64,000 nt of DNA, taken from assembly GCF_037975245.1 (NCBI RefSeq), contig NC_092576.1, forward strand, positions 42,971,611-43,035,610, given 5' to 3'. Positions 1 through 11,076 of this stretch are shown here, piece by piece. Within the stretch, counting starts at the first letter, position 1. Every line of letters starts with the position of its first letter. Made by a program: the position numbers and the translations under genes. This DNA is from Apostichopus japonicus. Taxonomy: Eukaryota; Echinodermata; Holothuroidea; Aspidochirotida; Stichopodidae. A model generated the notes under the pieces. The model ran no database searches. It saw only the letters and a list, made by a program, of their open reading frames with translations, and was not told the origin of the DNA.

Positions 1-38
1 CACGCGGTTTAGGGCGAGTCTTCAATGCCTTCAATCTT
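1..38. repeat. Edge of a dispersed repeat (ACGCGGTTTAGGGCGAGTCTTC)
   Basis: The first bases nearly repeat the sequence at about 10204-10232 (CACGCGGTTTTGGGCGAGTC and on). There it forms the right end of an inverted-repeat element, so the window probably opens inside the end of another copy. Nothing more can be said from this edge. Confidence 0.4.
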
Positions 39-54
39 GGAAGTGACACGGGAC

Positions 55-312
55 GCGTAATTTTTTTTCCCAGGACGAACGTGGGTTTCAGGTTTTTCTG
101 GAATTTACAAATTCGTTTGAAATCTGGGTTAGGGTTAAGAAAGTGGGTAAGGATCAAATTTTTATGAAAATGAAGGATTGTCGTTCATAATCTGGGGTCA
201 AAACTAGGAAAAAAGATTCACAACATGTCTTTTGAAAAAGCGTCACATGTTTGGAATCCAGGGATTTGATTGACCGATGCCCACGTTCGTCCTGGGAAAA
301 AAAAATACGCAC
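55..312. repeat. Fold-back repeat with 25-bp perfect arms
   Basis: Positions 61-85 and 280-304 are exact inverted copies: a T-run, CCCAGGACGAACGTGGG on the left and its complement followed by an A-run on the right. About 195 bp separates them. Similarity continues a few bases outside the arms (GCGTA on both sides). It looks like a small fold-back element or MITE. No target duplication is obvious. Confidence 0.55.
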
Positions 313-975
313 ACGGGACATTGTCGTTAACAACGTTTCCAACGTTTACCTGTTGTTCGATTTGACCAATCAGTGTCCAGGACTCTGTGTTTTCTCTGTC
401 ACGTTCGAAACAGGCGTGATTCGTGATCGACAGTTTGGTTGTGATGATTTTAGTCATCATTTCTTCGTTTATATTGCAGGTACATGCTGCTAGCTAGAGT
501 AACTGTTTATAAACATTACACAATAAATCCTAGCTTTCTTCTATACGTTAAAGGACCAAACGCCGAACTGGCTTCGAGTTCGTGACCGAAAAGAAAATTC
601 AAGAGGGATGCAGTAACAAAAACCCTCTCCATTGAATATGAACAACTGACTAACTTGGCCCTTCATCACGCACTATACAATGGCAGGTGTTTGTATACCT
701 ATTCAGTTGTAAACCAGTGTGGATATTATACACAAGTCCTTTGTTCAGCCTTGGATGAGTAAGCAATGTGTGGCCTAGATTCCTGTCAAGTATGTATGCT
801 GTAGCCTACAGATCCAACCAGCACAGGGTTAATTACTTTCTTTCGAACTAAACGCTACTGTTTACTTCCAGTGGTGCCGTTGAGTTCAGCGTGGAACAAC
901 TCACTGATGTAACAGCATGTACTGTATTTACATTGTTTACCCCTGGCCTTGCTGTACCAGGCTTGCCTCATCTCT
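313..975. other. No recognisable feature
   Basis: Unique-looking A/T-rich sequence. No open frame with family character, no RNA gene and no clear repeat was seen. Confidence 0.5.
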
Positions 976-982
976 GGCTGTA

Positions 983-1568
983 CAGTGGCGGCGGAACCGG
1001 GGGGCTTGGGGAAGGGGAGGTTGGGGGGCTCAGCCCCCCAATGAAAAAGTTGAGGGGGCAAATGCATGATAAGCCCCCCCCCCCAATATTTACCAAGGCT
1101 CCGAAACGTGCATCTGCCCATGTTTCAATGCATACTTGTCGATCTGTCCGATGCACACGTATACTATATATATGTGTAATAATTTTAGTAAATGCTGGGG
1201 GGACCCTCGGCCCGTCCCCTGGCTATAGACCACATTGTCACCCCGACCGCGTCTTCACCCCCCCCCCCCCCCGTGAAATGTGGAAGCAGTAATAGCTACA
1301 CTCTTAAAACACCATTGAATAAACAAATTACAATGTTTTTACAGATTTTTACGTGCAATCTGAGAAATTGCAGGTTTGAGACCCATATTTTAGGGCTAGG
1401 TATTCGCAGCATTAAACATTCGGGAAGTGCCGTTTCCGGCCATCTGGGGGTTTGAAAAACCCAAAACTATATTGTACGCTCCGCGCCAACCGATGGTGGC
1501 GCTCCGCTTAGATAGTCTCCAGACATTAGCCCCCCTCCCCCAATAATTTTCCCGTTCCGCCGCGCCTG
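983..1568. mobile_element. hAT-like non-autonomous element with 7-bp target duplication
   Basis: The element starts CAGTGGCGGCGGAAC and ends GTTCCGCCGCGCCTG, an imperfect terminal inverted repeat. GGCTGTA lies directly outside both ends (976-982 and 1569-1575). The CAG...CTG ends and the size of the duplication fit hAT-type MITEs, although the canonical duplication is 8 bp. The interior holds G/C homopolymer runs and no coding frame. Open frames here are low-complexity Pro/Gly shadows. Confidence 0.65.
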
Positions 1569-1575
1569 GGCTGTA

Positions 1576-2328
1576 GTCAGGGTTACCTCCCATGGAGTGG
1601 TCAGCAATCTAGCAATTTTTTTCTAATGTTAGTATTATTTTCAGGAGTGTTTGAAAAGGGGACATAATCCGGGAGCTGAGAGTTCAGTTTACTACTCAGC
1701 CTTCAGAGTATATGAGTTTATTATTAATATTTTGCAGTATTTTGCTTCTCTTTACTGTTCATGTTCACTGTACATTTCTTTGCAGTGAATTATATTTTAT
1801 ACATTTTGTACTTCAGCATTTCTTTCTTATAAAAACAAAATCATTCATTCATAATCCAACAAAAATCGGAGAGGAACTTCTGAAATTAATAAAAACGGTC
1901 AACAACTATATATACCCTGTGTCATTGCGAATTATTAATTAGTAAATTTTCTTGTTATTAACTTTCCCCCTCTGTAATAATTTACCATTTTAAGCTGCAT
2001 GATTGGGGAAACTATTTACCGCTATTTTAAACGCATTGGGAATTAGTTAGATAATACTGGGACCTTACGGTATATGAGCAAGCGGGGAGGGGAGGGGGGG
2101 GGGGTCAGAGCTAATCATCCCAAATTAGATCATATGTTCGTATTATTTTCAATTATAGATATCTATATCAGTAAAAGAAAAATGCGTCTTTTTTGTGCCC
2201 CTGTCTAATACAAGAAAACGTTTGTTTTGATAAATAGGACATTCCTGCGATCTAAGTGAATAACATTGAAGAAATGGTTCTTCATGTGATGCAGCCATTG
2301 TACAGGAATGCTAAATCGTGTGTTGTTA
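1576..2328. other. No gene seen; AT-rich with a G-run
   Basis: AT-rich sequence with a purine/G homopolymer around 2080-2103. The 76-codon frame at 1712-1942 is hydrophobic by composition and lacks any motif. Confidence 0.5.
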
Positions 2329-2565
2329 ATATGGGCAGATCCGTCAACTCTCCCGGTTTTACCGGGAGGCTCCCGGTTTTTACCCGAATCTCCCGGCCTC
2401 CCGGTTTCATATTCTATTCTCCCGGTTTTTTAATGTTTCATCACTTGCGACATTTCTGAAAATAGCCAACAATTAGTCCCACAGTAACGCTGAAAAGGAA
2501 AGGCTGTTCAGTGTAGTTCGCAAGAACAAGACAGACAGTCGGTCAAGTCTCAGGGGGAATTCCGC

Positions 2566-2862
2566 GAGACCGAAGGTCCGCGAGACCGAAGGTCCGCGAG
2601 ACCGAAATTAAAGAAAGGTCCGCGAGACCGAAATTTAAAAAAGGTCCGCGAGACCGAAATTAAAAAAAGGTCCGCGAGACCGAAATTAAAAAAAGGTCCG
2701 CGAGACCGAAATTAAAAAAAGGTCCGCGAGACCGAAATTAAAGAAAGGTCCGCGAGACCGAAATTAAAAAGGTCCGCGAGACCGAAATTAAAAAAAGGTC
2801 CGCGAGACCGAAATTAAAAAAAGGCCCGCGAGACCGAAGGTCCGCGAGACCGAAACTATTAC
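2566..2862 (+). repeat. ~25-bp tandem array (GGTCCGCGAGACCG unit)
   Basis: About eleven copies of a unit that begins GGTCCGCGAGACCGAAATT and ends in an A-run of variable length. The core GGTC...GACC is itself a 4-bp stem. Copies differ mainly in A-run length and single substitutions. The array lies inside the element at 2336-3781. There are no unique spacers between copies. Confidence 0.85.
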
Positions 2863-3305
2863 TAGGCCCCACGACATCGACGTAGCCAGACATTTAAGGC
2901 GGGGCACATTTTGAGATTGAAATGGGGGGGTCTCTGTTGAGATTTTTTTCAACAATTGAAAGTCCTTAGATGCGATCTGGTGCAATATTTTGCCAGTTTC
3001 ATCATTATCAATATGATATCATATTTTCAGCAGATTTTGTTTCCTGTTTGAATTCTTTTACATATTCTTTTACATATTATATCAGAAAGACAAACATAGT
3101 TCTCCTTTATAATTTCTCCAGTAGGATGACTCTTGTTTATTGTCCAATGTCTGGACTTTAAAGCAGCATTTTGCGTCTTTTTTTCTTTCTTTTTCTCAAC
3201 CTCACTGAATCCAACAGTTAAATTATTTTAAAATTTATTATGAGGAAATTGTGTCAACTGTTACGGGCTAGAGGTTAAAAGTTGACCCCTAATTAACTTC
3301 TGTCT

Positions 3306-3447
3306 CGCGGAACTTCGATCTCGCGGACCTTTTTTAAATTTCGGTCTCGCGGACCTTTTTTTTAATTTCGGTCTCGCGGACCTTTTTTAATTTCGGTCTC
3401 GCGGACCTTTTTTAATTTCGGTCTCGCGGACCTTCGGTCTCGTAGAC
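3306..3447 (-). repeat. Opposed copy of the ~25-bp tandem array
   Basis: About five copies of the same unit in reverse orientation (TTTCGGTCTCGCGGACC with T-runs), some 440 bp after the first array. A transcript through both could fold into a long imperfect hairpin. Confidence 0.8.
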
Positions 3448-3886
3448 TGTAATCAAGTCTCAAGCTTGATGGGACTCTTTATCTAGCATACTAGCCATGA
3501 AGTCACAGTACCCAGAGTCCACTGTTCCCTGTTTCAAATGGAAGCCTACTTAAGAAACCCTGTAGAAAGCGAGGCGAGCTGCTGTAAAGTACAACAAGAA
3601 ACACTGATTAGATGATTCTCTCACTGTATTGCATAAGTATAGACTATACTTATTTAGGAGTATTTATCCCATTTCAGTTGAAAATTACCAACCTCCCTAT
3701 TTTCCCCTTGTTCTCCCTATTTTTTTGGCCCTGAAAAATGTTATTCTCCCTTTTTGGGGGTCAAACAGGTTGACAGGTCTGATATGGGACCGTAAACAGA
3801 ATAGGATTTATTTGATGATTATTGGGCGTTGGACAGGGGGGAAACTTATTTTCAACAAAATATTCATCATCTTTAAGGGACTAAAC

Positions 3887-4275
3887 CAGGGTTGTCCAAC
3901 CTACGGCCCCGGTCCGCCACGGGGTTGCGTCCGGCCCGCCAGAGATGATCTACGGTGCGAAATTTTAGTGAGCAGATTTATTGATAACAATTTGAAGCTA
4001 TATAATCAATCATTCGAACCTTCTGGGTCCAAAAACTGCATACAGGTCAGTTTGTGTGACACTCTCTTAGCGGAGGGGGGGGGGACGGCTGAACTTTATT
4101 CATCTGTTTTATCAGGAAGGAAAATAAATCAGTGCGCTCCGCGCGCAGTGCTCACATTTTGTTGCCTTGGGCTTCGGGCAAAAAATCGAAAAATCGAGCA
4201 TAGGGTTCATGCGGCCCCCTCCTTCATCATAATCATTCCATGTGGCCCTCCTCTGCAAAAGGTTGGACAACCCTG
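3887..4275. mobile_element. hAT MITE with perfect 8-bp target duplication
   Basis: The terminal repeats are CAGGGTTGTCCAACCT and AGGTTGGACAACCCTG. The 8-bp direct repeat GACTAAAC sits exactly outside both ends (3879-3886 and 4276-4283). Length 389 bp, with no transposase. The CAGGG...CCCTG ends and the 8-bp duplication are diagnostic of the hAT superfamily. Confidence 0.85.
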
Positions 4276-4569
4276 GACTAAACGATTTAAGCGGCTCTTT
4301 CATATAACATTCACATGAAGATGACGTGGAGGTCTTTCACTGTGTTGCGCGCGATGACACTTTAGTCTTTACTGAGAGTGAGAAGGACTACCAATTTAGC
4401 TTTAATCTGTGTCAAGACATACTACTGTGATTATTAGAATATGACCGTCAATATCGATAAGACAAAAGTGGTTGTATTTTCCAGAGGTAACATTAAAAGA
4501 AAACCATATTTAGGGATAAAGTTCTTGGCGTTACGGACAGTTATTCTTTCCTTTGGGTATTCAATTTAA

Positions 4570-5240
4570 CTTTAATAATAAATTTACTTATGCCAAAGCT
4601 TTGCAAGTAGGCCTAATTCAGGTACAGAGCATTGCAAATAAATAAAGCAGTCAAAGCATTGTAAGTAAATCAGACACAAAGAGCATTGTACATTTAAAGC
4701 ATTGGGAGTACATCAGGCACAGAGGGCCTTGTACAGTTAAAGCATTGTTAGTAAATCAGGCAGTTAAAGCATTGATAGTAAATCAGGTGCAGAGGGCATT
4801 GTGCAGTTAAGGCATTGTAAGTAATCAGGCAGTTAAAGCATTGCAAGTATATCAGGTACAGAGGGCACTCTGCAGTTAAAGCATTGCAAGTAAATCAGAA
4901 ACAGAAAGCATTGTGCAGATAAAGCATTGCAAGTTAAATCAGGCACAAAGGGCATTGTACAGTAAAAACATTTTTAAGTAAATCAGGTACAGAAAGCATT
5001 GTACAGTTGAAGCATTGTAACTAAATCAGGCCATTAAAGCATTGGAAGTAAATTGGGCACAAAGGGCATTGTACAGTGTAAGCATTGGAAGTAAACCAGG
5101 CACAGAGGGAAATGTACAGTTGAAGCATTGCAAGTAAACCAAGCACAGAGGCAGTGTACAGTTAAAGGCATTAGAAGTAAATCAGACACAGAGTGCATTG
5201 TACTGTTAAAGTATTCTAAGTAAATCAGGCAGTGTACAGT
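4570..5240. repeat. Degenerate tandem array (GTTAAAGCATTG..AAATCAGG)
   Basis: Many diverged copies of a composite unit of about 45 bp built from CAGTTAAAGCATTG, AAGTAAATCAGG and CACAGAGGGCATTGTA. Shorter half-units are interspersed. It reads as an old minisatellite and no coding frame crosses it. Confidence 0.75.
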
Positions 5241-5340
5241 TACAACATTACGACATCATCCACACCATTCGGGAAATTCCCTGTTGTACGACGTGAATAT
5301 TACTAGTAGATCGCGATACATTACCCAATCACACTCGAGT

Positions 5341-5629
5341 ATTTAATAATAATAATAAGCATCAGTTATTATTACGATGCTTAAGCGACCACAAATGTGG
5401 GAAAACCCCGCAAGGGCCTTTACATGTCGGCTTCCGATTCAACATTTTAACTTATATTCGGAAACTTTTCGATTTAGAAAGTCATTTCAGATGGGAATAC
5501 CGTAGATTGCTCTTGGATGAAAACCCACCTTATTATGACCCTGCCGGGAATCGAACCTGGATCCCGCCCGATTGCTAAGCATCATTGCTTCAAATGCCAC
5601 CACCTTTTTCCACTTGGCCACAGCACCGG
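5341..5629 (-). mobile_element. tRNA-derived SINE
   Basis: Read on the minus strand, the 5' end has a tRNA-like head. Box A is TGGCCAAGTGG (5610-5620) and box B is GGTTCGATTCC (5547-5557), spaced as in a class II (Leu/Ser-like) tRNA. About 200 bp of tRNA-unrelated body follows and then a short (ATT)n tail near 5341-5360. The head cannot be a functional tRNA as written because the acceptor and anticodon arms do not close well. The head and tail mark it as a Pol III retroposon. Confidence 0.75.
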
Positions 5630-6449
5630 TATAAATTTCGTGTATATAAATTAGATCATCGGTTCTGTTCAGAGGGTATACCTATGTAATGTATTTTTAC
5701 CCTCCATATTTCACTAAACCCAGTACAGGGGGTTAACATAAAATCAAAGTTTACTCACGGCTGTGGTTCAATGCATTGGATTCGCCTGCTCTGTTTAGAA
5801 CCCAACGTAACATTCTCGAATAAAAAAAAAGACCTGCCAAGGTAGACAGCCGCGTATATATGATTGGCTAGAAGGGAAGAAGGGGTGAGTCTGCGGGGGG
5901 GGGGGGGGGAGATGATAAGAGGTGTATACATCCAATGTTTCGAGCTCACAAAACCAACAAATCCGGATGTTTACTTTGTTTCCGGGATGACGTTGCTCCC
6001 ATTACGTGAGGAGTCGGCTTCGAACCCGGGGTCACACCCTCCCTTTCTAAAATCCTGAATCGACAGATATAGCGAGACTAGCGAAACTTATCAGTCAAGA
6101 AAATAGATTGGCCTGTCTAAGTTGCCCAACATTCAAGAACAAAACATGATGACAGCAAAGTATATAGGTTTCAAAATTATAAGGTACGGTTTTGTTTTCC
6201 GATTTCGTCAAATAAAAAATTGTAAATATATATAAATATAAAATTTAATGTTACCTTGAAACTGATAATTCTTAACAAATCAGTAAAACAATAATGTAAT
6301 ATTCACTTTGGTTCAAACTCCTTTGTTCTTCTTCATATTTACTAAATAATAATCATAAAGACTGCCACTATGGTTCCTTGTTCGGCGAATATATTAAAGT
6401 GTTGTACAGTATATCATCACCCAATACGTTGAATAGAAATGCCGACATA
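5630..6449. other. No gene seen; contains poly-G
   Basis: AT-rich sequence with a long G homopolymer near 5895-5910. Frames crossing 5755-6058 are short and have no family character. Confidence 0.45.
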
Positions 6450-7110
6450 TACCCGCTATTAACCTACAACTGTATTCCAAGTTTGGATAAAATCTGATTG
6501 AAGGTTGTTGAGTTATTGCAATTTGAATATTTTGGCCCCTCCCAAAAATATTGGGCCCAAACAAAGTGGCTCAAAACTATATTTACCCCTAAAACTTGAG
6601 CACCAAATAAAGTGGGCCCAAAAATGCTGGGTCTCGCAAATTCAGACCTAACGAATGTGTCCTAAGTCCCAACATCATTTGGGGTCGAAAAAAAATTGGG
6701 GCACCTGGACCAAATAAATTAACCTTGTTTTGTTTGGGCCTAGATGGACCCCACAAAAGTAGGCCTACATGTATCAGCTACTTTGCATACAATCCAACTT
6801 ACAGCTGCAGAGTTATTGCAATGTAAAGCATTAATTGTGGGCTCAAAGGGTCCCAAAAATATTGGGCCCACAAATTCGGGCCCAAACGAATGTGTCCCAA
6901 AAGGCATTTGAGTTAAAAATAAATTTTGGGACACACCCAACCAAAAACAATGTGCCCAGAATTTTTGGGGGGCTCAGGTGGTCCTTACAACATAAATGAG
7001 GCCTATATGTACAGTACCAGCAATTAACCAACAACTGTATCCCAAGTTTGGCTACAATCAGACTTATGGTTGCGGACTTATTCCAATGTAAAGATTTTTT
7101 TACGTTTGAC
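6450..7110. repeat. Three diverged ~280-bp repeats
   Basis: Related blocks begin near 6453, 6765 and 7013. Each has a form of CAACTGTATYCCAAGTTTGG...GAGTTATTGCAATGTAAAG followed by strings of GGGCCCAAA/TTGGGCCCA words. Divergence is high. Open frames on the minus strand come from the repeated words. Confidence 0.5.
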
Positions 7111-7269
7111 CCCATAACCTCATTAATATTCATAGGTTCAGCACCACGATAGGACACACCTTCTCCCTCTAGTATACATCTACATAGCAAGTAGAGGAAA
7201 TACATCACTCAACTGTTGAGTTATCGCGGATTCACAACTATTTCTTTCACCTTTGTTTTGCACCTCATA

Positions 7270-8692
7270 TCAATGTTCCATAATGTTCACTTTTAACTTC
7301 TTCAGGCGTTGCTTTTGTCGGTCAAAAATTGCCCTGCCTTTCTCATAAATTTGTATATCATAAAATAAAGCTTTCTTAACCTCTGGACTCGCTTGCAGAA
7401 TTCTTTTATCCTTATTCTTATTGTTATCAGTACTCGACCGCTTGGAAGGACTTTTATTGATTTGCTTACCTCTACATCGACGGTAGAAAGGTAACTCATA
7501 GGTAACAGACAGCATCTTCAGAGATAAGTCAAAATCTTCCGTCAGCCCAATGACTGAAAACCAAGACTCTAAATTATCTCAAATGTTCTCCAATAAATGC
7601 ATTTTCCCTGTGTTATTCAATACGTTGCTTAAATATGCTTTCTCTTTGAACCAGCACTGGTGGGTGTCATTATAGTTAATATACTTCATCGATCCCTTCG
7701 GTATGAAATCAATATCACCGTTATCGAACATCTGCTGTATGGCGTCATTATTCCGACAATACCCTCTCTGCATCAACAGTTGGTAAAAGAAATAACTGCC
7801 TTGATAAATCCCCCATTCTTGCAGAGTGAAGTTGCCCACTCTTAAAGGTCCACACAGCTGGTCCCAGTACTGGACCCGACAATAATAATAAGACGAAATA
7901 ACTCGATCGTAAGGATCCCGCAAGACGGTAAAATAGGAACAATTCTTAGCCGGATAGAGCTGGCACACGCCAAAGGAGTAACCCCCGGCAAATGCATTGT
8001 GTTTGACGATATCACTGGGCTTTAAAGTCGATATCACTTTCGACGAATAGATGAGAAGGGAATGATTTGTTAAAATTCCCTTTCTCTGCATACTCGTTAG
8101 GCAAATCTTGATAGACGAACCGGCCGCCTTATTGTGATGAAGAAAAGCCAGGACGCCCTCTTTATAGTCAACCGGTCGTAGACCCCGATCTATTCCACAG
8201 AGGAAATAATTTGGAAGCGTATTTCCGCCTAGAGGAAGCAGAGAGGTAAGGTCTAAATTTGACGTCGTCTTTGCGAAATTTGCATTTCCGTCATTATGGT
8301 CACCTGGTGGTGCAGGGTTGTTGTTAGCCATGACACCAGGTTCTTCTAACGTAAACGTGTCCCTTCCACCCCACTGTCCATTGGCTCTGTCGTCGGTTTC
8401 ATGGGACGTCAACGTTCCTGCTAATATCTGAACCTGGGATTGACCAAGTCTCGATGAGTCATCGGATGTTCCGTACCCCTCCTGTAACTGTTTGTCATTG
8501 CGTCCTCCTGATATTCCAAACGTCCCACTGCCCACGTTCGGGTCACCGGGCTCCAAATATCTTGCCCCGTTCCCATCGATGACGTCATTCTGTAACATGG
8601 TGTCGTCCTGACCACTTATATCGGTTACAGTCGATGACCCACGGTTTGGGAATTTTTGCTTGGCCCAGAGTGTGAAGTTACCTTCCTCCAAT
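7270..8692 (-). pseudogene. Sulfotransferase, last exon, with one in-frame TGA
   Basis: This is the terminal exon of a carbohydrate sulfotransferase (Sulfotransfer_2-like, PAPS-dependent, expected in the Golgi lumen). A strong acceptor (TTTTTTCTACAG) ends at 8693, so coding begins at 8692 with no ATG; the N-terminus and any membrane anchor lie upstream. The exon has a ~160-residue Gly/Asp/Asn-rich stem. The 5'-phosphosulfate loop HHNKAAGSSIK is at exon residues 185-195, and the 3'-phosphate motif VLRDPYDRVISS at 256-267. Several N-glycosylation sequons fit a lumenal fold. After residue 370 (...HLLENI) comes TGA (7579-7581). The same frame then stays open for 102 codons of family-like C-terminus (DNLESWFSVIGLTEDFDLSL ... 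LFYDIQIYEKGRAIFDRQKQ) to a TGA at 7270. CGA to TGA would explain the lesion. It may be a pseudogene, a null allele or a sequencing error. Confidence 0.8.
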
Positions 8693-8744
8693 CTGTAGAA
8701 AAAATTAAACGTGACATGGAGATTAAGTTTTTTTTTTCAAGGGT

Positions 8745-10227
8745 GTGAAGACTCGCGCAAAAAAAGAAACGTCTGATGCCGGTAATTTGACCTAGTTTCG
8801 AATGAGGTGTAACAGAAGTGTTAAAAACTACCATCGATTCCAGAAAATACACACACAGCCTGCTACAGTCGGTAATTAGACACTAGTGTACTGTCAGTAC
8901 ATACTGTACAGCTGCGGTCAATACCCACAGCCAGGGTTCGGTTTCTTCCGGAAGAAACCTATTTCTTCCGGGGACGTGGAAGAAACCTGTTTCTTCCAGG
9001 TTTCTTCCAGTTTCTTCCGGAAGAAACTGGAAGAAACCGGAAGAAACTGGAAGAAACTGTGAAAATTGGCATATACGCAGCACAACCGACATACATGATA
9101 AAGAGACAAATAGTTTACCACCATCTGACTGAAATGCATACCATGAAACCATCAAAATATGATATTTTTGTTTTGATTATAATTTTGGGTTGCTTTTGTA
9201 CACCAAAAGATGTTTGCTTATAAATCACAATATTGAAGGACTACTTATCATCTCGCGATCCCCCCATCAACCAGAATTGCATAACTGGCCATACTGTATG
9301 AATGATGAACCTGGATTGGCCCATGCACTGAGGATTTAATACAATGAACACCAAGAAAATAGCCAAACAATATGTTAGATTTAGGCAACAGTTTAGTTTC
9401 TGCAACTCCCTAAATTACAACTTGTAGTTAACAGGAGGACTTGTCATCCCAACAGCAAAAGATCAAACATCCACAATTAAACACAGCTGGCCACGTGCCA
9501 GCCCTCATTTCACACTACAACTTCCAGTCGAATTTGTACCCCTCATGTCTTGAGTTCAATCTCCACAAAATATGGTCATAGTGGTCAATGTACTTAATGA
9601 GTGTGCATTGTAGTAGGCCTACACTAGTTTCCAGGGAACACTTGCCCCTCCACTCAGAAACTAGTTTTCAACTAAGAAGTGGGCTATAATGAGGACCATT
9701 CTGGTCTGCAAAATATTGCTTGCCCATAGTTGTTCCCTGAAATGTCCGATGCTAGTAGCCTATAGTACTATATTGTGTACAGTATATGCTGGAAGCAGGT
9801 CATGTGCTCCAAACCTAGATATAGACTACCTAGATGACACTATAGTGCTTCTTGTCCATTTATTACATAGTTAGAAATCATTGCAGGTTGTTATGAAACT
9901 TTATCAACAGTTTTTCCCCCAAAAATGAGTTTCTTCCATTTTGTCCGGAAGAAACTGGAAGAAACCTATTTCTTCCGAGTGGAATAAACCGCGGTTTATT
10001 CCGCGTTTTTTTCCACCCCCGGAAGAAACCTGCGAACCCTGCCCACAGCACAGTGTACAAACGATACAGCGATGGACATCTCAGGTCCAGCAAAATATAA
10101 CATTAAGGTATCACGTTTCATTACTGTCTGCATTTTGTAGCGACTTGAACCAAAACGTCACTTGCAAGCAACACAAAGTTAATTTTTTTTATCAGATGGC
10201 CGCACGCGGTTTTGGGCGAGTCTTCAC
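8745..10227. mobile_element. Outer inverted-repeat element with a nested hAT
   Basis: GTGAAGACTCGCGCAAAAA at 8745 pairs imperfectly with the complement at about 10209-10227 (GGGCGAGTCTTCAC). The pair brackets about 1.48 kb, of which 1110 bp is the hAT element at 8932-10041. It lies in the intron just upstream of the sulfotransferase terminal exon. The arms are short, so the boundaries are provisional. Confidence 0.45.
8932..10041. mobile_element. hAT-like element with perfect 8-bp target duplication
   Basis: The ends are CAGGGTTCGGTTTCTTCC and GGAAGAAACCTGCGAACCCTG. CCCACAGC lies directly outside both (8924-8931 and 10042-10049). The subterminal regions are packed with TTTCTTCC/GGAAGAAA words in both orientations, about ten on the left and six on the right. 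These could be transposase-binding sites. No transposase frame remains inside. Confidence 0.85.
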
Positions 10228-11068
10228 TGCCTTTTAGTAACTCCATGGAACGGAAACAAACAACAACAACAACAACAACGGGTAGAAAACAAAGAACTAT
10301 GACACAAAAACAAAGGAGTGCGCTATTCCACTTTTATGTAATTAATAGTCATTAGATATGAGTTTCCTACCACACTGCTGCAAGTCGTATCTTTGCAAGG
10401 AAACATACCGAAATATGAGTAGTGTAACATCCGCCCTTGAAGGTCAACTTAAGGTCAACTTTTGTCAAGAAAAAAAAAACCTATAAAAGAAACTTACGGC
10501 AGTTACATCTTTGGGCTTGTTTTCAGCGAATCATAAATTCTTAATCATAATTTTTTTTTTTTCCATTTTTTTGGGCTTGTTTGGGATGCTGAAAGAAGAG
10601 GAGGATAAATTAAGTCAAGTCACTAATGAGCTAAACAAGTCAGTAGGATTGAAGGTTTCTAATGTTTGATTTTTATTTATTGTTATTATTTATTAATAGA
10701 AATTCGGGTTGAAGTAGTGTAGCGTGCGCAAAGGTGGGTTCGGCTGGAGCGGAGGAGGAGTAGGGGTGGGGGGGGGGGGGGCGTGGAAGCATGGCTTCAA
10801 CTTACCATGGTCAGTTGGGGAGGGTGGAAGATTCAGTCCTGGATTTTGTTTATTATTAGCCGTGGGAGAATTGCAGCAGTGCTAGCAGTGTAACCTCTCT
10901 TAACCACACACACAAAAGTAAGAGTACAGTATTTTTATAAGCACAACCTTAAGTTCAGTGTTAATTGCAGGCCTAATTTATAGTCTTAAGTATATGGATG
11001 TACCATTTATCGTTAGATTTTATTTTCTGGGAGTGGACAACCACACTCGCCCCTTCACCCCCCCCCAC
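10050..11068. other. No gene seen
   Basis: Contains (CAA)n around 10258-10278, a G-run near 10768-10782 and otherwise AT-rich sequence. No recognisable exon was found. An upstream sulfotransferase exon could be hidden here but none is supported. Confidence 0.4.
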
Positions 11069-11076
11069 CCTCCAAC

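Larger units (their letters stand above)
2336..3781. mobile_element. Inverted-repeat DNA element flanked by ATATGGG
   Basis: The left end is CAGATCCGTCAACTCTCCC and the right end is AGGTTGACAGGTCTG. These pair as an imperfect terminal inverted repeat. The 7-bp sequence ATATGGG abuts both ends (2329-2335 and 3782-3788). The right 300 bp is about the reverse complement of 32800-33059, part of a second copy at 31453-33059. The interior carries two opposed 25-bp tandem arrays and no protein gene. Confidence 0.65.

Noticed and set aside
2566-2862. CRISPR-like regular array
   Set aside because: The units are adjacent tandem copies with no unique spacers, in a eukaryotic setting.
7579-7581. TGA as selenocysteine in the sulfotransferase
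   Set aside because: No Sulfotransfer_2 enzyme is known to me with Sec there, no SECIS-like hairpin was recognised downstream, and a CGA-to-TGA transition is simpler.
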